The notes beneath the pieces were generated by a model, which was not told where the DNA came from, searched no databases, and saw nothing but the letters and a program-made list of their open reading frames with translations. DNA of 52,422 bases from a virus. Below, piece by piece: positions 36,093 to 43,547 of this stretch. The DNA lies in the IMG/VR virus record IMGVR_UViG_3300025120_000076, positions 1 to 52,422 of that record; one strand, 5' to 3'. Position 1 is the stretch's first letter; each line of letters opens with the position of its first letter. The translations under genes were made by a program, and so were the position numbers.

Positions 36093-36097
36093 AATAT

Positions 36098-36811
36098 TTA
36101 TTTTTTATTTTTATTAGCAGCGTATTCTTTTCTTCTTTTAACAAGGTCTGCAACAGCTTGAGATTTTTTAGTTTGTTGCTCAGCTTTTTTACTTGCCCTC
36201 GACTTCTTGTATGTTTCTCTTCTCTTATCTAAATCAGCTTTGTTTTGAGCTTTTTTGGCTGCATTGGCTTTTCTTTTATTATCTGTTTTTATAGATCCAT
36301 AAGCTGTTTTTGTTTGCGTAGTTCCAGAAGATACTTTACCATCAACTATGTTAACTGAGCCAGTCTTTTTTAATTGTCTACGAACATCTTTTTCTTTTAC
36401 GTTTGGATATTGTTTACTAGTAAAAGCATCAATTGAACCTGCACCACCTCCTCGCGTACCTGTTTTTACTTCAAGTAAATTTCTTCCACCTACTTTAACT
36501 TTACCGCCGCTGCCGCCTCTCATGTACCCTTGAGTATTTAAAGCATCACCATCAGCATCTCTAGTGTTAGCGGCTTTAGTTAAATCTGCTGCTAATTTAT
36601 TTCTAGATTTTCTATTTTGTCTTTTAGTCCCTGGTTTAACAGCTACTTGTCTAGTATATCTATCCTTTTCTCCATCATGCTCATGATCAAAATCCATGTC
36701 ATGATTTAATGGTGAAGAGCCTAATCTAAACAAAGAAGATTGACCCGCGACTTGCTTTGTCTTGTTGTAACCCGAAGTTCGTGACGGGCCAAAATTTTGT
36801 TTATATGCCAT
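36098..36811 (-). CDS. Basic tag-family protein of 237 residues
   Basis: Starts M-A-Y-K-Q-N-F-G-P-S-R-T-S-G, followed by L-F-R-L-G-S-S-P-L-N-H-D: tag and S-P-L-N element together. Then Lys/Arg/Gly/Asp-rich low complexity (G-G-S-G-G-K-V-K-V-G-G, S-S-G-T-T-Q-T-K-T) and a strongly basic helical end with many Lys and Ala (about 175-237; K-K-A-E-Q-Q-T-K-K, V-K-R-R-K-E-Y-A). Overall very basic, suggesting DNA or RNA binding. No known domain recognised. Confidence 0.75.
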   Translation of the reverse strand: MAYKQNFGPSRTSGYNKTKQVAGQSSLFRLGSSPLNHDMDFDHEHDGEKDRYTRQVAVKPGTKRQNRKSRNKLAADLTKAANTRDADGDALNTQGYMRGGSGGKVKVGGRNLLEVKTGTRGGGAGSIDAFTSKQYPNVKEKDVRRQLKKTGSVNIVDGKVSSGTTQTKTAYGSIKTDNKRKANAAKKAQNKADLDKRRETYKKSRASKKAEQQTKKSQAVADLVKRRKEYAANKNKK

Positions 36812-36814
36812 GTT

Positions 36815-37411
36815 TTATTTTTTTTTATCCATACCCGGATCAGATTTGTAAGCTCTTTTTCCTTTACTTTTTTCCATACCTTTAGACTCATCTCTACGAT
36901 CTTTCATAGATTGTTTCTTGCTAGATTCTTTACCATCTTTAGCTAAACTTTCGTCAAGTTTATCATTGTATCCTTGTCTTGACATTCCTTTTTCCGCCAT
37001 ACTAGCATGTGCTGCTTTTCTTTGGTCGTCACTTTTATATCTTGACATTCCGTCTTTGCCTTGAGATTTTTTTATTGCAGCATCTTTTTTAGCCATGTAT
37101 TCTTCAGTAGAATGCTCAGACGTATGTCTTGACATTCCGCCGTCTATACCGTCTAATGCAGCTTGTCCTTTAGTTTTTCTAGACATTCCTTCTGAACCTT
37201 GTATGCCTTTTAATTTTTCAGCAGGTACTCCATATGAATAACCATCCATACCTTTTTGTCCGTTCATAGCACCTGACATTCCTTTCAGGTATTGAACAGA
37301 ATTATCTAATGGAGACATCGCTGTGTCTGCTCCACTCATGATTCTTGAAATCATGTCTTTTCCGTGTTTTGAACCTTTTCTGTTTGGTCCAAATTTTTGA
37401 TTATATGCCAT
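36815..37411 (-). CDS. Tag-family protein with repeated G-M-S-R motif
   Basis: 198 residues. M-A-Y-N-Q-K-F-G-P-N-R-K-G-S at the start, then I-S-R-I-M-S-G, A-M-S-P-L-D-N-S, and four later copies of G-M-S-R (G-M-S-R-K, G-M-S-R-H, G-M-S-R-Y, G-M-S-R-Q) spaced about 20-30 residues apart. The rest is Lys/Ser/Gly/Asp-rich and likely disordered. The repeats suggest a multivalent binding region. Four bases before the next tag gene. Function unknown. Confidence 0.75.
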   Translation of the reverse strand: MAYNQKFGPNRKGSKHGKDMISRIMSGADTAMSPLDNSVQYLKGMSGAMNGQKGMDGYSYGVPAEKLKGIQGSEGMSRKTKGQAALDGIDGGMSRHTSEHSTEEYMAKKDAAIKKSQGKDGMSRYKSDDQRKAAHASMAEKGMSRQGYNDKLDESLAKDGKESSKKQSMKDRRDESKGMEKSKGKRAYKSDPGMDKKK

Positions 37412-37416
37412 TTTTT

Positions 37417-37746
37417 TTAATATTTTTCGTAGTTATCTGTTTTACTATATGCTTCTTTTTCCCATGGTAAATTAGGATTACCCTCATTCATTTTTGAACG
37501 AGAATATGTTTTTCCTTTCCAATAGACGTTTTTATTATCATAATCTAGATCACCTCTTTTTATTTGATCTATATGAACTTCTTCATGATCAATTATACTT
37601 TGAGTTTGCTCTGAATCTTTAGTTATATCCTCGGAAATTAATATAGTACCGTTTTTATTGCCTTTACCTAAAATACCTTCTGGTAATTCTCTTTCATACA
37701 CAGGAGTGTTAAATAAAGGAAATGGTGAACTCATTTTAAATGCCAT
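37417..37746 (-). CDS. Small HExxH metallopeptidase-like protein
   Basis: 109 residues. After a tag-like start M-A-F-K-M-S-S-P-F comes I-I-D-H54-E55-E-V-H58-I-D, the zinc metallopeptidase H-E-x-x-H motif in a helix, and a later P-W-E96-K-E98-A-Y that could supply the third ligand, as in gluzincins. The spacing H58 to E96/E98 (38-40 residues) is plausible for a minimal peptidase. I recall similar small H-E-x-x-H proteins in marine phages. It may mature other tag proteins nearby; this is inference. Followed downstream by the G-M-S-R repeat gene. Confidence 0.7.
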   Translation of the reverse strand: MAFKMSSPFPLFNTPVYERELPEGILGKGNKNGTILISEDITKDSEQTQSIIDHEEVHIDQIKRGDLDYDNKNVYWKGKTYSRSKMNEGNPNLPWEKEAYSKTDNYEKY

Positions 37747-37747
37747 A

Positions 37748-37903
37748 TTAGTTTTTATAAGGAAACATTTTATTCAATGTTGTTTGTCGTTTTTTACAAC
37801 CACAGGGGACGTTAAGTCCGCTAGATATTCTATCTACAACGGACTTAATTCCTGTTCTTTGTGTAAACTTAGCAACATCGTCGCCTAATCCCCTAGACTT
37901 CAT
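37748..37903 (-). CDS. Small 51-residue protein with C-G-C-K-K-R-Q motif
   Basis: Encodes M-K-S-R-G-L-G-D-D-V-A-K-F-T-Q-R-T-G-I, then S-S-G-L-N-V-P-C-G-C-K-K-R-Q and N-K-M-F-P-Y. The block G-L-G-D-x-V-x-K-x-T-x-x-T-G-I with L-N-V-x-C-G-C-x-x-R-Q and x-F-P-Y is one I recall from small proteins of phages infecting Bacteroidetes and others, where it is conserved but unexplained. The C-G-C pair may bind metal or be redox active. Between the peptidase-like gene and a Gly-rich protein gene; start at 37903 leaves 7 bases to the previous stop. Confidence 0.75.
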   Translation of the reverse strand: MKSRGLGDDVAKFTQRTGIKSVVDRISSGLNVPCGCKKRQTTLNKMFPYKN

Positions 37904-37910
37904 CTAAATA

Positions 37911-38390
37911 TTATAGAGAAGCTAAAGATGAAAATGTAGCTTGATTCCAATACATTTGGTCATCAGCTAATAATCCAGCACCATCTTTACCTAATTGACA
38001 AGTAGAAGATACTCCACCTGGATTAGCAGTAAGTGCTCTGTTGATTATTTGAGAAGGCATGTTACCTGCTACAGTTACCGTGGCAGGATTAACAATAGCA
38101 ACTGCTCCTGTTCCTTGTGTATCTGCTGGATCTGAAATAGTGCTAGTACCTACAAGTAAAGTAAGTATTCTTCCACCTACTGTTCCAGCTGGTACTGTAG
38201 CGCCATCAGCGTGTCCTGCTTCTAACCCTACGTATTCACTTAGTGTAACAACTACACTGTAAGCACCACCACCAGATACTGCATCTGATATGCTTTCGAT
38301 TTTGTCAACATCTAGTAATACTGATCTTGATCCTGTACCACTTCCTAAAGTAGCATTGTTTGCGATGTTAAATTTAATAAATTTCGCCAT
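37911..38390 (-). CDS. Probable virion decoration/structural protein of 159 residues
   Basis: M-A-K-F-I-K-F-N-I-A-N-N-A-T start, Gly/Ser/Thr/Val-rich strands throughout (S-V-V-V-T-L-S-E-Y-V, A-T-V-T-V-A-G-N), no charge clusters and no known catalytic motif. Composition resembles head decoration proteins rather than its basic neighbours. Preceded on the - strand by a 78-base A-rich leader with (TTTTTG)-type repeats when read on the + strand, so it may have its own promoter. Confidence 0.65.
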   Translation of the reverse strand: MAKFIKFNIANNATLGSGTGSRSVLLDVDKIESISDAVSGGGAYSVVVTLSEYVGLEAGHADGATVPAGTVGGRILTLLVGTSTISDPADTQGTGAVAIVNPATVTVAGNMPSQIINRALTANPGGVSSTCQLGKDGAGLLADDQMYWNQATFSSLASL

Positions 38391-38468
38391 AATTTTTGTT
38401 TTTGTTTTTGTTAATGTTTATGTGATTGTTTTTATGTGAGTTTTATTACAGACCTCTACTGTTATTTT

Positions 38469-39005
38469 TTATCCTTCTTCTACTGGGTTTGTAAGATCTC
38501 CACTTATAGGTAGTGTTCCTCTAGAAGCTCCAGCAATAGAGTTTGTAGCACCTTGTGCACCTCCAGATATAAATTCGTTAGAAACTTGCTCTGCAGCACC
38601 TGCTTCTTGAGCAACAGCGGCATCTTCGCCTTCTGTTGTTGCACCTGCGTCATCACCTGCTAATTGACTTTCTATAGAATCTAGTTTAGTTATTATTTCT
38701 TGGTGTCTTCCTTTTCTTCCTCTCCCTCTTCTTTTTCCACCAAGTATAGCCGCGGCAGCTCCAGCAAGAAAACCAAAATTAGCTGGTGAATCATTGTGCT
38801 CAGCACCTGTTGAATTTTTACCATCATAATTATAACTACCATGAGCATCGTCAAATAAAGCTTCAGCGTGGCCTTTGTGACCTTCTTTCATTTGTCGCTT
38901 ACCTCTTTTTACATCTTCTTCTTCCCATGAGTTAACCATGTGACGTCTAGAGTGTTTAGCGTTTCCGCTGTATTGACCATAATGTCCTTTTTGTTTATAT
39001 GCCAT
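38469..39005 (-). CDS. Tag-family protein with His-rich start and acidic C terminus
   Basis: 178 residues. M-A-Y-K-Q-K-G-H-Y-G-Q-Y-S-G-N-A-K-H-S-R at the start, H-N-D-S-P-A-N-F in the middle, a small Gly/Ala patch (F-L-A-G-A-A-A-A-I-L-G-G), a basic patch (K-R-R-G-R-G-R-K-G-R-H) and an Ala/Glu/Gly-rich C terminus. The Gly/Ala patch could be a short membrane-touching segment. Sits between two tag-family or decoration proteins. Unknown function. Confidence 0.75.
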   Translation of the reverse strand: MAYKQKGHYGQYSGNAKHSRRHMVNSWEEEDVKRGKRQMKEGHKGHAEALFDDAHGSYNYDGKNSTGAEHNDSPANFGFLAGAAAAILGGKRRGRGRKGRHQEIITKLDSIESQLAGDDAGATTEGEDAAVAQEAGAAEQVSNEFISGGAQGATNSIAGASRGTLPISGDLTNPVEEG

Positions 39006-39018
39006 AACTTTGTATTTA

Positions 39019-39792
39019 TTAACCTAATCTAAAAGTATCAGAACTTGAATTATAATAAATAGATTGACCTTTAGGTATATCTCCTTTATTTATTTTCTTT
39101 TCAATTTTTTTTGATTGTCTTTTAGATTGTCTTTTAGTTTTTGACTCTTGTCTTTTAGTGACTTTATCTAGTTTATTTTTGTTTCTTTTTGTAACTCTTT
39201 TAGCTTTTTCAGATTGTCTTTTAGTCGTTCTATCTATTCTACCTTGTATTCTAGCTTCTTTAGCTTTATTACCTTTACCTTGTTTAGCTGCTTTAAGTTT
39301 TCTATCTAGTCTGTTTAATCTACCTTTACCCTCATTACTATCACGCTTTACATTATCATTACCACCACTTACAGCACCACTACCACTTATTGTTGCTCCT
39401 TCAAATTCACCAAAGTCTACATCATATCTTTCTGGAGACGAATAAGAATTTTCACCAGTTTGAACATCGTTATTATTTTGCAAAACAAAACTTGAAAAAT
39501 CAGGTTCAGCATTTAAAGGAGATTCTGTTCTACTTAAACCCATTAGAGTTTTAGCTAAATGAGCTTGTTTTTCTAACTTACCACCTTTATTTTCTTTTAT
39601 AACTTTATTAGCATACGCGGCCGTACTCATGCCCGCTTTCTCTGCTTTAGCTTTAAATTGTCCTTTGCTATTTTTGGTAGCATCAGCTATCCAATCTTTA
39701 GCATCTAGTGGACTCATTACTCTTGAAACGCCGCACATAGACATAGCTTTGCCAGATTTTCTAGATGGTCCAAAATTTTGTTTATATGCCAT
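39019..39792 (-). CDS. Tag-family protein with two S-R-x-x-S-P-L motifs
   Basis: 257 residues. M-A-Y-K-Q-N-F-G-P-S-R-K-S-G-K-A start (identical over the first ten residues to the 36098-36811 protein), then C-G-V-S-R-V-M-S-P-L-D-A-K and L-M-G-L-S-R-T-E-S-P-L-N-A. Between lies a small helical stretch (about 40-80; S-T-A-A-Y-A-N-K-V-I) and after it a highly basic repetitive tail of Lys/Arg/Gln/Thr (about 160-235). Likely nucleic-acid binding or cargo; I do not recognise a domain. Confidence 0.8.
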   Translation of the reverse strand: MAYKQNFGPSRKSGKAMSMCGVSRVMSPLDAKDWIADATKNSKGQFKAKAEKAGMSTAAYANKVIKENKGGKLEKQAHLAKTLMGLSRTESPLNAEPDFSSFVLQNNNDVQTGENSYSSPERYDVDFGEFEGATISGSGAVSGGNDNVKRDSNEGKGRLNRLDRKLKAAKQGKGNKAKEARIQGRIDRTTKRQSEKAKRVTKRNKNKLDKVTKRQESKTKRQSKRQSKKIEKKINKGDIPKGQSIYYNSSSDTFRLG

Positions 39793-39802
39793 AATTTGTT
39801 TT

Positions 39803-40306
39803 TTAATCTAGTTTATCTAATAATACTATGTCAATAGGAGGTGTTGGTGAAGATGCAAAAACTTTTACTACTTGTAAGTCAAGTATCTTGCCAGCTGGAA
39901 TATTATTTACAGTTGTTGTGTTACCTGAAACATCTGTAATTTTAACGTCACCTGTAGTTCCAAAGTATAAAGAGTAACCCTCACTACCAGCTACATTACC
40001 TTTGTATATTTCATACACATCATTAGCTGCTATTGCAACACCCGTTGTATCTATAGTTATAGTTGTATCGCTTACCACATTTTTAACTTGATAGCATTTG
40101 CTCTGCGTTTTGTTATATATGATATCACCACTGCTTATGTTATATCCTAAAGCATTTGTTTTAGCATTCGTGAACTCAGCAGATGAATCAACTAAGGTTG
40201 TAGTATTAGAACCCGCTGCAGCTGACCCAGTTTTCAATAACCCAGGTTGAGGTAAATTATAATCGTCACTGGGTATAACGGTTAATGATGAAATGTATGT
40301 GCTCAT
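39803..40306 (-). CDS. Probable virion structural protein (decoration-like), 167 residues
   Basis: M-S-T-Y-I-S-S-L-T-V-I-P-S-D-D-Y-N-L-P, then alternating Gly/Thr/Val strands, a domain with Y-N-K-T-Q-S-K-C-Y-Q-V (about 65-75) and an end motif S-L-Y-F-G-T-T-G-D-V-K-I, I-P-A-G-K-I-L-D-L-Q-V-V-K-V-F-A that I associate with marine phage head/decoration proteins. No enzyme motif. Located upstream (in transcription) of the tag cluster. Confidence 0.7.
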   Translation of the reverse strand: MSTYISSLTVIPSDDYNLPQPGLLKTGSAAAGSNTTTLVDSSAEFTNAKTNALGYNISSGDIIYNKTQSKCYQVKNVVSDTTITIDTTGVAIAANDVYEIYKGNVAGSEGYSLYFGTTGDVKITDVSGNTTTVNNIPAGKILDLQVVKVFASSPTPPIDIVLLDKLD

Positions 40307-40330
40307 GTTTTAATTTTTAAAGTTCTTATA

Positions 40331-40555
40331 TTACACGCCCTGTGCTTTTAACACTGGATTCATACCACCGCCTTTTACAGGTGCTTTTAGTATTTCCATA
40401 CCAGTTATACCTGAACTTGAACCTATACCGTGAGCTCTACCAGCTTGGTCTAGTGGTCCGTCCCAAACATGAGATTCACCTACTATACCAACCTTACTAC
40501 CTGGTTTTAATTTTTCCATTGAAGGATCGTATTTTCCGTGGCCTTTTTGATGCAT
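40331..40555 (-). CDS. Small Gly/Lys-rich protein of 74 residues
   Basis: Starts M-H-Q-K-G-H-G-K-Y-D-P-S-M-E-K-L; H-V-W-D-G-P-L-D-Q-A-G-R-A-H-G-I-G and a Gly-Gly-rich end (V-K-G-G-G-M-N-P-V-L-K). Soluble, no motif I can assign. Fits between the helical DNA-binding-like protein and a structural protein with few spare bases. Unknown. Confidence 0.6.
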   Translation of the reverse strand: MHQKGHGKYDPSMEKLKPGSKVGIVGESHVWDGPLDQAGRAHGIGSSSGITGMEILKAPVKGGGMNPVLKAQGV

Positions 40556-40559
40556 AATT

Positions 40560-41009
40560 TTAATTTTTATATTTATCTTTGTTTGCGTTATATATAGATT
40601 TTGATAATACTTTATCTGTATATGTTTTTCTTTTAATTATAGAATTTCTTCTTTGACTTGAAGGTATTTCCTCTTTGCCTAGCATTATTCTATATATTCT
40701 TTTTATAAGTTGCTTTCCTTTAAAAGAAACTTTGTATATATTGTAAGTTTGAGTAGTTCTATTTCTTTTTCTCCATACAACAACCCAATCATTTTTTATT
40801 AACCTGCTCCATCTTCTATTGTCCCAACTATAAGAATAAGATCCTTCTTTAAAATCTTTTAATGTAAAAAGATCTATACAATCTAAATATATTAAAAGTT
40901 CTAAATCAGCTTCATTTATGCCGTTGTTTTTGGAAGCCCATTTGCGTATTATACGATAATGTTTTAACAGATTAATTTTTTTTAAATCTTCTGCATCTAG
41001 CTTTTTCAT
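40560..41009 (-). CDS. Winged-helix-like basic protein, conserved in marine phages
   Basis: 149 residues: L-L-K-H-Y-R-I-I-R-K-W-A-S-K-N-N-G-I-N-E-A-D-L-E-L-L, D-C-I-D-L-F-T, Y-S-W-D-N-R-R-W-S-R-L-I, W-R-K-R-N-R-T-T-Q-T-Y-N-I-Y-K-V-S, and a basic tail. The helix-turn-helix plus wing pattern suggests a winged-helix (MarR-like) DNA-binding fold. I recall this block from uncultured marine phages, near head or chaperonin genes. Might regulate late genes or be a head protein; overlap of 4 bases with groES supports co-translation. Confidence 0.65.
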   Translation of the reverse strand: MKKLDAEDLKKINLLKHYRIIRKWASKNNGINEADLELLIYLDCIDLFTLKDFKEGSYSYSWDNRRWSRLIKNDWVVVWRKRNRTTQTYNIYKVSFKGKQLIKRIYRIMLGKEEIPSSQRRNSIIKRKTYTDKVLSKSIYNANKDKYKN

Positions 41010-41269
41010 AAAACAACGACCACATCTTGTAGTTTAATAACGTGGTAAGCTTTATTTTCTATTTCTATTTTATGACCTGAGTGCTTATCGTAAAATATTT
41101 CATCACCTACAGCAACTCCAGCCACATCATCACCCATGCTTATAATATTAGCCCTTAAATACCTAATGTCATCTTTGTGTGATTCTGCTAATAGTAAACC
41201 TCCTTTTGTTGAGGTTGTACCATCTTTTATTTTTTCTATAATTAAATTTCTACCTAGTGCTTTCATCAA
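41006..41269 (-). CDS. groES: GroES/Cpn10-like co-chaperonin
   Basis: 87 residues, slightly shorter than E. coli GroES (97). K-A-L-G-R-N-L-I-I-E-K-I at the start, mobile-loop-like T-S-T-K-G-G-L-L-L-A (GroES has G-G-I-V-L), V-A-V-G-D-E-I-F-Y in the middle and a closing strand L-Q-D-V-V-V-V-L. It should cap the GroEL ring encoded directly upstream. In bacteria groES precedes groEL; here the order is groEL then groES with a 20-base overlap. Confidence 0.88.
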   Translation of the reverse strand: MMKALGRNLIIEKIKDGTTSTKGGLLLAESHKDDIRYLRANIISMGDDVAGVAVGDEIFYDKHSGHKIEIENKAYHVIKLQDVVVVL

Positions 41270-42824
41270 CTCTTACATTATTAATTACACAATCAGTAGA
41301 TATTATAGTAGTCGCTACGGAAGCCGCATTAATTAAAGCACTTTTAGTAACTAGTAGTGGATCTATAATACCATGTTTAACCATATTTACCATATTTCCT
41401 GTAACTACATCTAAACCTTCGCCTTTATTATTTTTTAAATGATCATTTTGCTTGTCTGTTACAACAACACCTGCATTATTTAATATTTTAAAAAAAGGAG
41501 CTTTTATAGCTCTTAATAAAGCTTTTTCTCCATTAGACTTAGATTTTAAACTATTTGAAGCGTTGAACAAGGCTATACCTCCGCCAGATACTATTCCTTC
41601 TTTTATTGCGGCTTTTGTAGCGCATATAGCGTCTTCTACTCTATCTGTTTTTTCTTTTAATTCAATATCAGAATTAGCACCTACTTTTACTATAGCTACT
41701 TTACCAGATAAACGAGCTAAACGTTTTTCTAGGTTTATAACAACGTGAGGTTTATTTTTCTTTGTTAAATCTTTTTTAATTTGATTTATAATATCTTTTA
41801 CTTCCTCACTTGTTTCATTAACTGTTATTAATGTTTTGTCACTATCAGAAGAAGCTTTAATACATGAACCTAAGTAATCAATATCTATAATACTTAAGTC
41901 ATCACCTAAATCTTCGTTTATAATAGTTGATCCCGTCAATAAAGCCAAGTCATCTAAAATAGTTTTTCTATTTAAACCATAAGCTGGAGGGTCTATAACA
42001 TTTATCTTTATATTCCCTTTCATTTTATTCATTACTAAAGCAGATAAAACAGCGTTTTCTACTTCACCTATAATCAATAAAGCTTTGTTGTTTTTTATAA
42101 CATGCTCTAGTACTGATTGTATCTGCCTAATTGAATCTACTTTTGATTCCATTATTAGCATTAGTGGATTTTCTAAATCAGCAGTGCTTTTGTCTTTATC
42201 AGTAGTAAAATTTATATGTGCAAAACCTTTATTATATTCTACACCTTCTACAATTTTAACCTCAGTGTCTCCAGTTTCAGAACCTTCCATTGTTACAACA
42301 CCTGTTTTACCAACTTCTCTAAAAGCATCAGCAATTAACTTACCTAACTCTTTATCATTGTTAGTAGATATTGTGGCTATGTTGTCAATCATTTCACCAG
42401 AAACTGGTAAACTGTTTTTTTCTAAATATTTTACAACTTTACCAACGCCGTCTAAAATACCTTTTTTAGTTATTCTTATATTAGCGTCTTTTTCTTTTGA
42501 TGAATAAACTTGATCCAATATAGCGTGCGCTAATATTGTTGCTGTTGTTGTTCCATCACCTGCTTCCCTAACTGTTTTACGAGATGCTTCTTTTAATAAA
42601 GTAGCACCCATATTTTCTATAGGATCTTTTAATATAATAGAGTTTGCAACTGTTACACCATCTTTGGTTATAACTGGGTGACCACTTGAGTCTTCCATTA
42701 TAACACATTTACCGCTGGCTCCAAGTGTGGAGCCAACAGCATTAGTGAGTTGTTCTATTCCTTTAAATACTTTAAACTTAGCTTCGTCACCAAAGCTTAA
42801 GTTCTTGACTATTGAGTCTGACAT
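41250..42824 (-). CDS. groEL: GroEL/Cpn60 chaperonin
   Basis: 524 residues. ATP-site residues are present: D55 (I-T-K-D-G-V-T-V, E. coli D52), G-D90-G-T-T-T-A-T-I (E. coli D87) and V-E-D398-A (E. coli D398). The apical segment retains V-E-G-V-E-Y-N-K-G. The C terminus ends D-C-V-I-N-N-V-R-V-D-E-S-T-R; the Gly-Gly-Met tail of bacterial GroEL is absent, as in several phage chaperonins. A full ring with the adjacent GroES would fold phage or host proteins, perhaps the capsid protein. 25 bases separate it from the gene upstream. Confidence 0.95.
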   Translation of the reverse strand: MSDSIVKNLSFGDEAKFKVFKGIEQLTNAVGSTLGASGKCVIMEDSSGHPVITKDGVTVANSIILKDPIENMGATLLKEASRKTVREAGDGTTTATILAHAILDQVYSSKEKDANIRITKKGILDGVGKVVKYLEKNSLPVSGEMIDNIATISTNNDKELGKLIADAFREVGKTGVVTMEGSETGDTEVKIVEGVEYNKGFAHINFTTDKDKSTADLENPLMLIMESKVDSIRQIQSVLEHVIKNNKALLIIGEVENAVLSALVMNKMKGNIKINVIDPPAYGLNRKTILDDLALLTGSTIINEDLGDDLSIIDIDYLGSCIKASSDSDKTLITVNETSEEVKDIINQIKKDLTKKNKPHVVINLEKRLARLSGKVAIVKVGANSDIELKEKTDRVEDAICATKAAIKEGIVSGGGIALFNASNSLKSKSNGEKALLRAIKAPFFKILNNAGVVVTDKQNDHLKNNKGEGLDVVTGNMVNMVKHGIIDPLLVTKSALINAASVATTIISTDCVINNVRVDESTR

Positions 42825-42851
42825 ATTTGATTTAATTTAATTTTATTTATT

Positions 42852-43142
42852 TTACTTAAAGGTCTTAACGACTTGTGGTCCGCGAATATAAGAAAGCTTT
42901 TTCTCATAGTGGTTAATGGAAGCATCTATTGCTTGTTCAGCTCCTTCCATTGTTTCGCGTCTCGTTACATCGATCCAAGAATCTTCTTGTTTTGGATCAA
43001 GGTATTCAGTTTGGTAGAATCCGTTTGGTAGTTGTACAATTCTCCAGTTTTTCTTTTGAATTATATGCTCCCATACTTTTTTGGTCTCTTCCGTTATTTG
43101 TGGTTGACTACTCCACGAACTAGTCTGGTAATATAGTGTCAT
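42852..43142 (-). CDS. Small protein of 96 residues between tail and chaperonin genes
   Basis: M-T-L-Y-Y-Q-T-S-S-W-S-S-Q-P-Q, then T-K-K-V-W-E-H-I-I-Q-K-K-N-W-R-I-V-Q-L-P-N-G-F-Y-Q-T-E-Y and a helical C-terminal third (E-Q-A-I-D-A-S-I-N-H-Y-E-K-K). The W-R-I-V-x-L-P-N-G-x-Y-Q-T-E block looks conserved across marine phages from memory. No function known to me. Upstream leader of 88 bases has small hairpins. Confidence 0.65.
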   Translation of the reverse strand: MTLYYQTSSWSSQPQITEETKKVWEHIIQKKNWRIVQLPNGFYQTEYLDPKQEDSWIDVTRRETMEGAEQAIDASINHYEKKLSYIRGPQVVKTFK

Positions 43143-43203
43143 CGGTTTTGGTTTTTAAATTTGACATTGGTTATTGCTCTCACCGAGCAGGTATGTTTTT
43201 ATT

Positions 43204-43222
43204 ATCACTTGATTTTAGTGAT
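43204..43222 (-). terminator. Weak hairpin downstream of the 101-residue protein gene
   Basis: A six-base stem (ATCACT / AGTGAT) with a seven-base loop, nine bases beyond the stop at 43231 on the - strand. The flanks are A/T-rich but a clean U tract is absent. A second five-base stem (TGCTC / GAGCA, about 43175-43190) follows. Could be a weak terminator or leader structure. Confidence 0.35.
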
Positions 43223-43230
43223 TTTTACAT

Positions 43231-43536
43231 TTAAGTAAAACTTAACGTTTCATCTTCTTCTTTAGCTAACTCATTTACTTCATTTGCACAAGCTATTATT
43301 AAATCATCTGAATAAGGTTTTGTCCAGTCAATAAGTTTAGCTTTAAATTCTGGTGTATCCTCCCATTCAACAAAGTTATCAGGGTCAAAAGTTAATTTTG
43401 TAACTCCACTATGACTGGAAGAGTATTTCCCATCATCAGCTTTAACCGTAAAGCTAACGTATTCAATAACGTGTTCTTTTCCTTCTAAGGATTTTTTAGC
43501 TTTTATATTTGTTATTTCTATTGAAGCGTTTATCAT
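43231..43536 (-). CDS. Small tail-associated protein of 101 residues
   Basis: M-I-N-A-S-I-E-I-T-N-I-K-A-K-K-S, V-S-F-T-V-K-A-D-D-G-K-Y, and W-E-D-T-P-E-F-K-A-K-L-I-D-W-T-K-P-Y, then an acidic helical end. Beta-rich first half, helical second half. I recall this kind of protein directly after tail-fibre genes in marine phages, so it may assist fibre assembly or be a chaperone-like partner. Twelve bases after the fibre stop in transcription order. Confidence 0.65.
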   Translation of the reverse strand: MINASIEITNIKAKKSLEGKEHVIEYVSFTVKADDGKYSSSHSGVTKLTFDPDNFVEWEDTPEFKAKLIDWTKPYSDDLIIACANEVNELAKEEDETLSFT

Positions 43537-43547
43537 TATAATTTATT

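Noticed and set aside
36970-37190. Regularly repeated short DNA motif resembling a CRISPR-like array
   Set aside because: The repeats are codons for G-M-S-R within a coding frame, imperfect and too short for CRISPR repeats.
38391-38412. (TTTTTG) repeats
   Set aside because: Short A/T-rich leader repeats of the kind expected by chance; noted only as a possible leader.
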